Source: JAKFDI01 sp036676235 (lineage in GTDB: Bacteria > Pseudomonadota > Gammaproteobacteria > Burkholderiales > Burkholderiaceae_C). Taken from it: a stretch of 64,000 nt of DNA. Of this stretch, positions 33,789 to 42,498 are shown in pieces (the first letter of the stretch is position 1; each line of letters starts with the position of its first letter). The notes beneath the pieces were generated by a model. It made no database searches, had not been told where the DNA came from, and worked only from the letters and a program-made list of their open reading frames with translations. The position numbers and the translations under genes are program-made. The DNA lies in contig JAKFDI010000014.1 of assembly GCA_036676235.1 (NCBI GenBank), positions 1 to 64,000 of the forward strand, given 5' to 3'.

Positions 33789-35696
33789 TCAACTCCCCAC
33801 CACACCCCCATCCACCCGCCGGACCACCACCGTCGCCGACCGCGGCCTCCCGCGCCCATCCGGCCACGACGAATACTTCGTCGGCGCCGCCGGGTCGCTG
33901 CGGTCCCTCGGCGGTTCGCCCGGATGCTGGATGTTCACGAACAGCGTGCGGTTGTCCGGCGTGAAGGTCGCGCCCGTCACCTCGGCGTTCACCGGCCCGG
34001 TGAGAAAGCGCCGCACCTCGCCCGTGCGCACGTCGGCGGCAAGCATCTGGTTGTTGCCGATGCGCTCGAACTCGCCGCGGTGCATGGACGTGGACCCCAC
34101 GTCGGTCTGGATCCACAGCACGCCGCGGTGGTCGAAGGCGAGGCCGTCGGGGCAGCCGAACGCGTTGCCGCGCACATTGCCGCGCGCTTCTGCGCGTTCG
34201 TTGGCCGGGTCGCCGGCGAGCACGAAGTGCGTCCAGTGCATGGACGTGGCATCGAAGTCGTCCGCCTCGCGCCACTTGATGATCTGCCCCATCACGTTGC
34301 GCTCGCGCGGATTCGCCGCGTCCACGTCCGGGCGGCCCTCGGTACCGCGCGCGCTGTTGTTGGTCAGCGTGCAATACACCTCGCCGCGCACAGCGTCGAT
34401 CGCCAGCCATTCCGGTCGGTCCATCTTGGTGGCGCCCAGCCGGTCGCTCGCCTGCCGCAGCTTGATGAGCACCTCGCCCTGGTCGGCGAAACCATTCGTG
34501 GCCGTGAGCGGGCCCTGCCCGTGCACCAGCGGCAGCCAGCGGCCCGTGCCGTCGGCATCGAAGCGCGCGACGTACAGCGTGCCGTGGTCAAGCAGTTCGC
34601 GGTTCGCCTGAGCCTTTGTCAACCCGGCGCCGCCCGGTGCGATGCGGTCGCGGCTGACGAACTTGTAGATGTACTCGAAGCGTGCGTCCTCGCCCGAGTA
34701 CACGACGGCGCGACCGTCTTTCGTGACCGCCACCCAGGCGCCCTCGTGCGCCGCGCGGCCGAGCGCCGTGCGCTTGATCGGCGTCGATGCCGGGTCCATC
34801 GGGTCGATCTCCACCACCCAACCGAAGCGATGGAACTCGTTGGGATGCCACCCTGCGTCGAAGCGTTCGTCGTGCGGCCCCCAGCGGTGCCAGCCGGTCG
34901 TGCGCAGGCCGTAGCGGCGCTGGTCGTCGTCGGGCTGGTTCGGCCCATCGAAGTAGTAGGCCCAGTTCTCCTCGCCCGAGAGATAGGTGCCCCACGGCGT
35001 CATGCCGCTCGCGCAGTTGTTGAGCGTGCCCAGCACCGTGCGGCCCGCCGGATCAGCCGCGGTGCGCATCAGCGCATGGCCGGCCGCGGGGCCGCCGACC
35101 GCAAACGGCGTGAAGGCGGTGAAGCGCCGTGCGTAGCGCGAGGGCCGCACCATCTCCCACCGCCCGCCCATCATGCGGACTTCAATCACCGACACGCCAT
35201 GCGCCGCCTGCGCCTTGCGCATCTTCTCGGCGTTCCAGGTATCGAGACCGTCGGCGTGCAGCAGCCCGTCGTCGGTGTACTCGTGGTTCATCACCAGCAA
35301 GCCGTGGCGGTTGCGCGCCTCACCGGTGCCGAGCGGAAAGAAGTGCAGCCCGTCGTGGTGCATGCCGAGCTGCACGGCCTGATCGGCGGCGGTGTTGCTC
35401 GCATCGTCGCGCCAGGCCGGCATGTGGCCGGTAATGCCCACCGGTTCGCCCCACGGTGCGATGACGCGAGCAACATAGCCCGGGGGCACCGTCACCGTGT
35501 CCGCACGCGACGCCGGCACGGAAGCGAAGCCGAGCACCGACTGCGCATCGTCCGGCATCGGCGCGCAGCCGGCGAACAGCAGCGCCGATGCGGCACCCGC
35601 CTTCAGCACCACACGCCGCGCCGGATCGGACACCTCGTGGATGCTCCGGTTCGCCGAACCGTTGCTGTCCTCCATAGCCGCGAAGTCTTTCGGCAT
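33789..35696 (-). CDS. PhoX-like phosphatase (DUF839), exported lipoprotein
   Basis: A 635-residue PhoX/DUF839 protein. The N terminus (RRVVLKAGAASALLFAGCAP) has twin arginines and a Cys that could be lipidated. Motifs: MHHDGLHFFPLGTGEARNRH, LVMNHEYTDDGLLHADG (metal ligands), GTLNNCASGMTPWGTYLSGE, GWVVEIDPMDPAS, PDGLAFDHRGVLWIQTD and FVNIQHPGEPP. PhoX enzymes are calcium/iron alkaline phosphatases. The gene begins ten bases after the ABC permease stop, so it is the last gene of that operon, suggesting the transported solute or its product carries phosphate. Confidence 0.88.
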   Translation of the reverse strand: MPKDFAAMEDSNGSANRSIHEVSDPARRVVLKAGAASALLFAGCAPMPDDAQSVLGFASVPASRADTVTVPPGYVARVIAPWGEPVGITGHMPAWRDDASNTAADQAVQLGMHHDGLHFFPLGTGEARNRHGLLVMNHEYTDDGLLHADGLDTWNAEKMRKAQAAHGVSVIEVRMMGGRWEMVRPSRYARRFTAFTPFAVGGPAAGHALMRTAADPAGRTVLGTLNNCASGMTPWGTYLSGEENWAYYFDGPNQPDDDQRRYGLRTTGWHRWGPHDERFDAGWHPNEFHRFGWVVEIDPMDPASTPIKRTALGRAAHEGAWVAVTKDGRAVVYSGEDARFEYIYKFVSRDRIAPGGAGLTKAQANRELLDHGTLYVARFDADGTGRWLPLVHGQGPLTATNGFADQGEVLIKLRQASDRLGATKMDRPEWLAIDAVRGEVYCTLTNNSARGTEGRPDVDAANPRERNVMGQIIKWREADDFDATSMHWTHFVLAGDPANERAEARGNVRGNAFGCPDGLAFDHRGVLWIQTDVGSTSMHRGEFERIGNNQMLAADVRTGEVRRFLTGPVNAEVTGATFTPDNRTLFVNIQHPGEPPRDRSDPAAPTKYSSWPDGRGRPRSATVVVRRVDGGVVGS

Positions 35697-35706
35697 CAGC
35701 GCGCGC

Positions 35707-36534
35707 TCACAGCTTCTCGCTCTCGCCCGCGCGCGGCTGCCACTTCATCAACCGCTTCTCGGCCACGCCCACCAGCCCGTCGAGCACCAGCGCGAACACG
35801 GTGAGCACCAGGATGCCGGCCATCACGGTGTTGATGTCGAACGAGCCCTCGGCCTGCAGGATGAGATAGCCGACGCCCCGCGCCGAGCCGAGGTACTCAC
35901 CCACCACTGCGCCGACGAAGGCCAGGCCCACGCTGGTGTGCAGCGAGCTGAACACCCAGCTGGTCGCACTCGGCAGGTAGACATGGCGCAGCAGTTGCCG
36001 CGAACTCGCGCCCAGCATGCGCGCGTTGGCCAGCACCACCGGGCTCACCTCCTTCACGCCCTGGTAAACATTGAAGAAGACGATGAAGAACACCAGCGTC
36101 ACGCCGAGTGCCACCTTGCTCGCCACACCCAGGCCGAACCACACCGCGAAGATCGGCGCGAGGATGACGCGCGGCATCGCGTTCATCGCCTTGATGTACG
36201 GATCGAAGATGGCTGCCGCCAGCGGGCTAAGCGCCAGCCACAGCCCGCAGGCGAGACCCATCACCGTGCCGATGCCGAAGGCCAGCACCGTCTCCAGCAG
36301 CGTGATCCATAGGTGCAGGTAGATGTCGCCGGTGCTGACGAACCAGACCCAGATACGCTCCACGACCTTCAGCGGCTCGCCGAAGAAGAACGCCGCCTGC
36401 CGGTCGTTGTCGAACAGGAAGGGCGGGATGAGCCCAGGCGCCGTGAGCGCGTGCCACAGGGCAAACACGATGACGAGCAGCCCGAGCTGCCAGGCGCGCA
36501 GGTTGCGCGGATTGGGTTTGATCAGACTCCACAT
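35707..36534 (-). CDS. NitT/TauT-type ABC transporter permease
   Basis: A 275-residue inner-membrane permease with six predicted helices and the conserved cytoplasmic loop (NAMPRVILAPIFAVWFGLGV then NVYQGVKEVSPVVLANARML) of the SsuC/TauC/NrtB branch. It begins 13 bp after the ATPase gene stop on the minus strand. The substrate is not determined by sequence; aliphatic sulfonates, nitrate and thiamine precursors are all handled by this branch. Confidence 0.92.
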   Translation of the reverse strand: MWSLIKPNPRNLRAWQLGLLVIVFALWHALTAPGLIPPFLFDNDRQAAFFFGEPLKVVERIWVWFVSTGDIYLHLWITLLETVLAFGIGTVMGLACGLWLALSPLAAAIFDPYIKAMNAMPRVILAPIFAVWFGLGVASKVALGVTLVFFIVFFNVYQGVKEVSPVVLANARMLGASSRQLLRHVYLPSATSWVFSSLHTSVGLAFVGAVVGEYLGSARGVGYLILQAEGSFDINTVMAGILVLTVFALVLDGLVGVAEKRLMKWQPRAGESEKL

Positions 36535-36547
36535 GGTCGATGCCCAC

Positions 36548-37351
36548 CTATGCAGCCAACTGCTGCCGGTAACCCTTCAACACCTCTTCGCGCAGCACGT
36601 CCCAGATGGCCTGGTGCAGCTCGATGAAGCGCGGCGCGGTGCGCACCTCGGCCACGTCGCGCGGGCGTTCGAGGTCGATGCGGAATTCGCCGATGGGGTG
36701 GGACGCGGGGCCGGCGGAGAGCACCACCACGCGGTCGCTCATGGCAATCGCTTCGTCCAGATCGTGGGTGATGAACAGCACCGCCTTCTTCTTCGCGGCC
36801 CAAAGGTCGAGCACCTCGTTCTCCATCAACTGCCGCGTCTGCACGTCGAGCGCGGAGAAGGGTTCGTCCATCAGGATGATGTCGGGGTCCAGTGCCAAGG
36901 TCTGCGCGAGCGACGTGCGCTTGCGCATGCCGCCGGAGAGCTGGTGCGGGTAGCGGTCGCCGAAGCCGCCGAGGCCCACGCGCTTGAGCCACTCCTCGGC
37001 CTGTGCGCGCGCATCCGCCACGCCGCGGAATTCGAGCCCGGCCATGACGTTGCTGATGGCCGTGCGCCAGGGCATCAGGCTCTCGGTCTGGAACATGTAG
37101 CCGGCGCGGCGGTTGATGCCCACCAGCGGCTCGCCGAAGACCGACACGCTGCCTTCGCTGGGCGCCAGCAGCCCGGCCGCCATGTTCAGCAGCGTGCTCT
37201 TGCCGCAGCCGGTGGGGCCGACGACGGAGACGAACTCGCCCGGCGCCACGTCCAGCGACACGCCGCGCACGGCGGTGTAGCGCTGGCCGGGCTTGTCGGC
37301 GCTGACGAAGGTGCAGGTGGCTTGCTGCAGCGAGAGGGCAGCTGCAGTCAT
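36548..37351 (-). CDS. NitT/TauT-type ABC transporter ATP-binding subunit
   Basis: A 267-residue ABC ATPase of the SsuB/TauB branch: Walker A GPTGCGKSTLLN (44-55), signature LSGGMRKR, Walker B PDIILMDEPFSALD, switch His in VLFITHDLDEAI. The subunit powers the adjacent permease. It is separated from the substrate-binding gene by a 166-bp region with inverted repeats. Confidence 0.94.
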   Translation of the reverse strand: MTAAALSLQQATCTFVSADKPGQRYTAVRGVSLDVAPGEFVSVVGPTGCGKSTLLNMAAGLLAPSEGSVSVFGEPLVGINRRAGYMFQTESLMPWRTAISNVMAGLEFRGVADARAQAEEWLKRVGLGGFGDRYPHQLSGGMRKRTSLAQTLALDPDIILMDEPFSALDVQTRQLMENEVLDLWAAKKKAVLFITHDLDEAIAMSDRVVVLSAGPASHPIGEFRIDLERPRDVAEVRTAPRFIELHQAIWDVLREEVLKGYRQQLAA

Positions 37352-37397
37352 GTGGACCCCTCGCCCGCGGAGTACCGCAGTCGGCCTTGCAGGCCGC

Positions 37398-37517
37398 GCT
37401 GAGCCCGTCGGCTCAGCCCTTCGCCAGGCGTGAACAGTCCACTGGACTGTTCACGTCCGGGCTCAGCCCCCGAGGGGATGCGGGCCGGCTTGGGAGCGGC
37501 CCAGCGCTCGGCCCGCC
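37398..37517. repeat. Intergenic palindrome cluster in the ABC operon
   Basis: Between the binding-protein and ATPase genes sit two perfect hairpins: GCTGAGCC-CGTC-GGCTCAGC (37398-37417) and a 27-bp palindrome at 37429-37455 (13-bp arms around one base). They are followed by CCCCGAGGGG and CTTGGGAGCGGCCC, a motif shared with 8890-8924. They may adjust the ratio of binding protein to transporter mRNA, as REP elements do in other operons. Confidence 0.75.
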
Positions 37518-38552
37518 TCATGCCTTCGGGTACTTGGCGTTGGCCTTCTTCACGAACTCGTTCGTGTAGACAGCACCAAGGTCGAACTTCACCGATTTCA
37601 GGTTCGCATCGATGCTCTGCAACGCACGCGCCGCGGTGGCCGCGCCGGCCTCGGGGAACATGCCGTCGGGCGAGAGTGCCGGCTGGCTGGCGAGAAAGGC
37701 TTCGATGTAGACCGCGCGGTCACCGAGCAGAAAGCTCTCGGGCACGGCTTTGACGATGTCGCTCGGGCCGGCCGCCTGGATCCACTTGTCGGCGCGCACG
37801 ATGGCGTTGGCCAGCGCCTGCGCGGTGGCGGGGTTCTTGTCGATGAAGGCCTGCGGTGCGTACAAGCAGCCGGCCGGCATCGGCCCGCCGAACACCTTGT
37901 CGGCCTCCGCCACCTTGCGCGTGTCCGACACGATCTTCAGGTCGCCCGAGCGCTGCAGCAGCGTGATCACCGGGTCGAGGTTGCTGATGGCGTCGATCTG
38001 GCCCGAGCGCATGGCCGCCACGGCGCCCTGCGTGGCGCCCACGCCGATGATGGACACCTCGCTGGGCTTGATGCCGGCCTTGGCGAGCACGAAGTTGACC
38101 ATCACGTTGGTGGACGAGCCCGGCGCGGTGACGCCGATCTTCTTGCCCTTGAGATCAGCCACGGTCTTGAAGTTGGGCATCGTCTTCGGGTTGATGCCCA
38201 GCACGATCTGCGGCGCGCGGCCCTGCAGCACGAAGGCGCGCATGGGCTGGCCCTTGGCCTGCATGTTCAGCGTGTGCTCGAAGGCACCGCTCACCACGTC
38301 GGCACTGCCGCCCACCACCGCCTGCAGCGCACGCGAGCCGCCGGCGAAATCGACGATGGAGACATCGAGCCCCTCGTCCTTGAAGTAGCCCAGCGTTTCC
38401 GCCACGGTGAGCGGCAGGTAGTACAGCAGGTTCTTGCCGCCGACCGCGATGGTGAGCTTGGGTTTCTCGATCGCCTGCGCCAGCGCCAGCGACGGCCAGG
38501 CGAGGGTTGCGGTGACGGCCCCAACGGCCTGAACGAACGTGCGGCGTTTCAT
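37518..38552 (-). CDS. NitT/TauT-type ABC transporter substrate-binding protein
   Basis: A 344-residue periplasmic binding protein of the SsuA/TauA/NMT1 type. The start at 38552 has AGGAG nine bases upstream; a signal peptide runs to LALAQA (near 26). The conserved strands LTIAVGGKNLLYYLPLTVAE and DGLDVSIVDFAGGSRALQAV, and the ADVVSGAFEHTLNMQAKGQP region define the ligand pocket; SNLDPVITLLQRSGD is in the second lobe. It is the first gene of an operon with ATPase, permease and a PhoX-like phosphatase. The ligand is unknown. Confidence 0.93.
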   Translation of the reverse strand: MKRRTFVQAVGAVTATLAWPSLALAQAIEKPKLTIAVGGKNLLYYLPLTVAETLGYFKDEGLDVSIVDFAGGSRALQAVVGGSADVVSGAFEHTLNMQAKGQPMRAFVLQGRAPQIVLGINPKTMPNFKTVADLKGKKIGVTAPGSSTNVMVNFVLAKAGIKPSEVSIIGVGATQGAVAAMRSGQIDAISNLDPVITLLQRSGDLKIVSDTRKVAEADKVFGGPMPAGCLYAPQAFIDKNPATAQALANAIVRADKWIQAAGPSDIVKAVPESFLLGDRAVYIEAFLASQPALSPDGMFPEAGAATAARALQSIDANLKSVKFDLGAVYTNEFVKKANAKYPKA

Positions 38553-38655
38553 GGTTTTGTCTCCTGTGGTGCGGCAAAAGCGCGCGCATTGCGGGCGGTC
38601 AATGTAGCAGCGGGCCAGCCCGTTTGCAGGGGGTCGACCCGTAGAATCTTCGACG

Positions 38656-40074
38656 ATGAAACCCCTCTTGCGCGCGCTCGCGCCGGCCTCGGCACTGGCT
38701 CTGTCGCTCGCTCTGTCGATGTTGTTGTCGATGGCTTCGGGCGCGGCCCACGCGCAGGTGCCGCCGCCGCTGGCGCCGGCGCCAGCCGCATCAGCCGCAT
38801 CAGCCGCCGCATCGGCCACTGCACCAGCAGCGCCACCCGCCGCAACCGTGTCGCTCTCCGCACGCAAGGTCTACGAGCAGGCGCGCTCGCAGCTCGTGCA
38901 GATCCGCACCGTGCTCAAGGGCCGCGCGAGCCAGACCTCGGTGGGCTCGGGCTTCTTCGTCACCGAGCAAGGCCACATCATCACCAACTTCCACGTGGTG
39001 AGCGAGGTGGCGCTGGAGCCCGAGACGCACGACCTGGTGTACGTCACCGCCGACGGGCGCGAGGCACGGCTGCAGATCCTGATGCTCGACGTGCTGCACG
39101 ACCTGGCGCTGCTGAAGGCCCTGCCGGCCGATGCGACGCAGCCGGCACGAAGCTTCGACGCCCTGCCCTTTCGCCCCGCGGGCCAGCAACTGGCGCAGGG
39201 CGAACGCATGTATTCGCTCGGCAACCCGCTGGACGTGGGCTTTGCGGTGATCGAGGGCAACTACAACGGGCTGGTGGAGCGCAGCTTCTATCCGCAGATC
39301 TTCTTTTCAGGCTCGCTCAGCGGCGGCATGAGCGGCGGCCCCGCGCTCGACCAGGCCGGCCGCGTGATCGGCATCAACGTGGCACGCCGCGTCGACGGCG
39401 AACAGGTGAGCTTTCTGGTGCCTGCACGCTTCGCCGAGGCGCTGCTGGAGCGCGGGCGCAACGCGCCGCCGATCACCGGGCCGAGCTACGCCGAGATGAC
39501 GCGCCAGCTGATGGCGCACCAGAACCTGCTGACCGAACGCTTCATCGCCCAGGGCTGGAAGCGCGCCACGCATCCGCACTACCTGGTGCCGGTGCCGCCC
39601 GACCGCTTCATGCGCTGCTGGGGATCGAACCATGTGTCGACCACCGGTGGGCTCGATTTCGAGCGCTCCGACTGCGTGATGGAGACGCGCATCTTCGTCG
39701 GCAAGTTCACCACCGGCGCCATCGGCGTGCGCCACGAGAGCTACGACGGCAGCAAGCTCGGCACGCTGCGCTTCGCCTCGCGCCATGCGCAGAGCTTTCG
39801 CAACGAGGGCTTCGTGCGCCTGCCCGGCGAGCACATGACCAAGCCGCAGTGCCGCGAGGACTACGTACAGAGCAACGGCCTGCCGCTGCGCGCCGTGGTG
39901 TGCATGCGGGCCTACCGCAAGCTGCCGCAGCTCTACGACGTGTCGGTGCTGGTCGCCACGCTCGACCAGAACCAGCAGGGCGTGCAGGGCCGCTTCGACG
40001 CGCAGGGCGTGGACTTCGCCAACGCGATGAAGCTGGCGCAGCACTACCTCGATGCCTACGGAGTCGTGAAATGA
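38656..40074 (+). CDS. Exported trypsin-like (S1) serine protease with novel C-terminal domain
   Basis: A 472-residue secreted protease: signal peptide to about residue 33 (AHA-QVP), an Ala/Pro linker to ~65, then an S1C-type domain with a catalytic triad His113 (NFHVV), Asp149 (LHDLALLK) and Ser226 (GMSGGPAL). No PDZ domain follows; instead the last ~180 residues form an unrecognised domain with four cysteines (RCWGSN, DCVMET, QCRED, VVCMRAY). The stop overlaps the start of an FHA membrane protein gene by 4 nt, implying a joint role. Confidence 0.87.
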   Translation: MKPLLRALAPASALALSLALSMLLSMASGAAHAQVPPPLAPAPAASAASAAASATAPAAPPAATVSLSARKVYEQARSQLVQIRTVLKGRASQTSVGSGFFVTEQGHIITNFHVVSEVALEPETHDLVYVTADGREARLQILMLDVLHDLALLKALPADATQPARSFDALPFRPAGQQLAQGERMYSLGNPLDVGFAVIEGNYNGLVERSFYPQIFFSGSLSGGMSGGPALDQAGRVIGINVARRVDGEQVSFLVPARFAEALLERGRNAPPITGPSYAEMTRQLMAHQNLLTERFIAQGWKRATHPHYLVPVPPDRFMRCWGSNHVSTTGGLDFERSDCVMETRIFVGKFTTGAIGVRHESYDGSKLGTLRFASRHAQSFRNEGFVRLPGEHMTKPQCREDYVQSNGLPLRAVVCMRAYRKLPQLYDVSVLVATLDQNQQGVQGRFDAQGVDFANAMKLAQHYLDAYGVVK

Positions 40075-41069
40075 ACCGGCTCGCGCTTCTTGAGGTGCTG
40101 GATCGCGACGGCCACGTACGCCAGGCCGTGCCGGTGACAAGCTGGCCCGCCGACGTGGGCCGCGCGCTCGACAACACGCTGGTGCTCGACGATCCGCACG
40201 TCGCCGCGCAGCACCTGCGCGTCGACGCCGATGCTGACGGCGTGTTCGTGCAGGTGGGCAACACGGTCAACGGCCTGCGCGCGCAGGGCCGGCGCTTCGC
40301 CGCCGGGCAGCGGCTGCGCGTGGGCCCGCAGCCGCTGCGCATGGACATCGGCGACACGCACCTGCGGCTGCGCCTGGCCGCGCATCTGGTCGCCGCCGAA
40401 CAGCCGCTGCGCGCCTCGGCCGATCTCGTGCGCAGCGTCTGGCCCACCACGCTGGCGGCGTTGCTCGTCATCGCGGCGCTGCTGTTCACCACCTGGCTCG
40501 AGACCGACCCGGACGAACTCACGCGCACGCTCACCTCCACGCTCATCAGCATGGGCGTGGCCGCGCTCGGCTGGTGCGGGCTGTGGGCGCTGATCTCGAA
40601 GGTGTTCACGCGGCGCAGCCATTTCTGGTGGCATGTGCGCGTGCTCGCCATCGGTGCGCTGGCGATCGTTGCGGCCACGGTCGGCGCCGACCTGCTCGCG
40701 TTCTCGCTGTCGTGGCCCTGGGCGAGCGACTTCGCCTTCGTGCTCACGGGCGCCATCGGCGCGGCGATGCTGTACTTCCACCTGCAGGGGCTCGAGCCGC
40801 GCCGCCGCGGGCCGATGGTGACGGTTGCGGCCTGTGCCTTTCTCGGCGCCACGGCGCTCACGTTGTGGTCCAACCTGCAGACGCGCGACCAGTGGGGCAG
40901 CGACCTCTACCTCACGCATCTGTTCCCGCCCTCGCTGCGGCTGGCGCGCGCCGTCGACACCGCGACCTTCGTGCAGCGCCTCGCGCCGCTGCAGGCCACG
41001 CTGGACGAGAAGGCGAAGAAGCGCGATGCGGGCGACGACGATACCGAAGGAGCCGCGGATGAAGAGTGA
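40071..41069 (+). CDS. FHA-domain membrane protein
   Basis: A 332-residue protein with an N-terminal FHA domain (phosphothreonine reader; DVGRALDNTLVLDDPHVAAQ, residues 24-43, contains the R..N.L.L pattern and S/H-type contacts) and five to six transmembrane helices from about 125 to 275, ending in an acidic tail (KKRDAGDDDTEGAADEE). Translation is coupled to the protease gene by ATGA. FHA plus exported protease suggests a signalling pair, but no kinase is nearby. The SDR gene begins inside its last codons. Confidence 0.78.
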   Translation: MNRLALLEVLDRDGHVRQAVPVTSWPADVGRALDNTLVLDDPHVAAQHLRVDADADGVFVQVGNTVNGLRAQGRRFAAGQRLRVGPQPLRMDIGDTHLRLRLAAHLVAAEQPLRASADLVRSVWPTTLAALLVIAALLFTTWLETDPDELTRTLTSTLISMGVAALGWCGLWALISKVFTRRSHFWWHVRVLAIGALAIVAATVGADLLAFSLSWPWASDFAFVLTGAIGAAMLYFHLQGLEPRRRGPMVTVAACAFLGATALTLWSNLQTRDQWGSDLYLTHLFPPSLRLARAVDTATFVQRLAPLQATLDEKAKKRDAGDDDTEGAADEE

Positions 41070-41811
41070 AGGCACCGCGCTCATCACCGGCGGCGGGCGC
41101 GGCATCGGCGCGGCCACCGCGCTGCGCTGCGCCGAACTCGGCTACGCCGTGGCGGTGAACTACGCACGCGATGCCGCATCTGCCGAGCAGGTGGCCGAAC
41201 GCATCCGCGCGAACGGCGGGCGCTCGCTCGCCATCCAGGCCGACGTGGCCGACGAAGCCCAGGTGCTGGCGATGTACGCGAGCATCGATGCTGAGCTTCC
41301 GCCGCTGCGCGCGCTCGTCAACAACGCCGGCGTGGTCGATGTGACCCAGCGTGTCGACGAGATGACCGCCGCGCGGCTGCAGCGCATGTTCTCGATCAAC
41401 GTGATCGGCAGCTTCGTGTGTGCACGCGAGGCGGTGCGGCGCATGTCCACCGCACGCGGCGGCGCCGGTGGCGCCATCGTCAACGTGTCGTCGGTGGCAG
41501 CGCGCATCGCGTCGGCCGGGCAGTACGTCGACTACGCGGCGAGCAAGGCGGCCATCGACCTCTTCACCATCGGCCTGGCGCGCGAAGTGGCGACCGAAGG
41601 CATTCGCGTCAACGCCGTGCGGCCGGGCATCATCGACACGGAGATCCATGCGTCGGGCGGCCTGCCCGATCGTGCGCGCGAACTCGCGCACCAGATTCCG
41701 ATGCAGCGCGCCGGCACGGCCGACGAGATTGCGCAAACCATTGTCTGGCTGCTCGGCGAGACCTCCAGCTACACCACCGGCGCACTGGTTGACGTGACCG
41801 GCGGGCGTTGA
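41059..41811 (+). CDS. Short-chain dehydrogenase/reductase (FabG-like)
   Basis: A 250-residue classical SDR: TGGGRGIGAA (cofactor loop), NNAGV (near 91), Ser in VSSVAAR, catalytic YAASK near 155, and IPMQRAGTADEIAQT before the C-terminal VDVTGG. NADPH use is likely from the Arg after the cofactor loop, but this is inference. It overlaps the FHA gene by 11 nt with GAAGGAG upstream of its ATG, so it belongs to the same transcription unit. The substrate is unknown. Confidence 0.92.
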   Translation: MKSEGTALITGGGRGIGAATALRCAELGYAVAVNYARDAASAEQVAERIRANGGRSLAIQADVADEAQVLAMYASIDAELPPLRALVNNAGVVDVTQRVDEMTAARLQRMFSINVIGSFVCAREAVRRMSTARGGAGGAIVNVSSVAARIASAGQYVDYAASKAAIDLFTIGLAREVATEGIRVNAVRPGIIDTEIHASGGLPDRARELAHQIPMQRAGTADEIAQTIVWLLGETSSYTTGALVDVTGGR

Positions 41812-41828
41812 CCAGACCCACGAATACC

Positions 41829-42482
41829 ATGACCCGCAGTTTCGCCCTCGACCGCCCGCAGACCTTCGGCGAGGAACTCGCCAACGCCTTGAGCCACGGG
41901 CTCGGGTTCCTGCTGGCCGCGGCTTCGCTGCCGATCCTCGTGTTCTTCGCCGTGCAGCGCGGCAGCACCCTGGACGTGGTGGCGGCCAGCGTGTTCGCCG
42001 GCACGGCGATGCTGCTGTACTTCGTGTCCATGCTCTACCACGCGCTGCCGTTCGGCCGCGCCAAGCGTGTGTTCAACCGGCTCGATCACGCCGCGATCTA
42101 CGTCTTCATCGCCGGCAGCTACACGCCGTTCACGCTCGGCGTGCTGCGCGGTGGCTGGGGCTGGGCGCTGTTCGGTGTCGTCTGGGGCATTGCCGCGGTG
42201 GGCGTGGCGGCCAAGCTGTTCAACCGGCTGCAGCACCCGGGGTGGTCGACCGGGCTGTATGTCGGAATGGGCTGGGTGGCGCTCGTCGCCATCGTGCCGC
42301 TGATCGAGCGCATGCCGGCGGGCGGGCTCGCCTGGCTGGTCGGCGGGGGCCTCGCCTACACGGCGGGTGCCGTGGTCTTCATGTTCGATTCACGCCTGCG
42401 CTTCGGCCACTTCGTGTGGCATCTATTCGTGCTGGGCGGCAGCACCTGCCACTTCTTCGCCGCGCTCTGGTACGCCCATTGA
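41829..42482 (+). CDS. Hemolysin III / PAQR family membrane protein
   Basis: A 217-residue seven-helix protein of the YqfA/HlyIII family: GEELANALSHGLGF, SMLYHAL, LDHAAIYVFIAGSYTPF and a C-terminal HLFVLGGSTCHFFA with the zinc ligands (His in each). A start at 41829 (MTRSFALDRPQ) is chosen over TTG at 41808, which would overlap the SDR stop. The family is related to eukaryotic adiponectin receptors; bacterial function is unclear. It is convergent with rlpA. Confidence 0.92.
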   Translation: MTRSFALDRPQTFGEELANALSHGLGFLLAAASLPILVFFAVQRGSTLDVVAASVFAGTAMLLYFVSMLYHALPFGRAKRVFNRLDHAAIYVFIAGSYTPFTLGVLRGGWGWALFGVVWGIAAVGVAAKLFNRLQHPGWSTGLYVGMGWVALVAIVPLIERMPAGGLAWLVGGGLAYTAGAVVFMFDSRLRFGHFVWHLFVLGGSTCHFFAALWYAH

Positions 42483-42498
42483 AGCTGGCGGCGCAGGC

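Noticed and set aside
33924..35804. 626-codon plus-strand open frame
   Set aside because: Antisense of the PhoX-like gene, Arg/Val/Ala rich without domain signatures.
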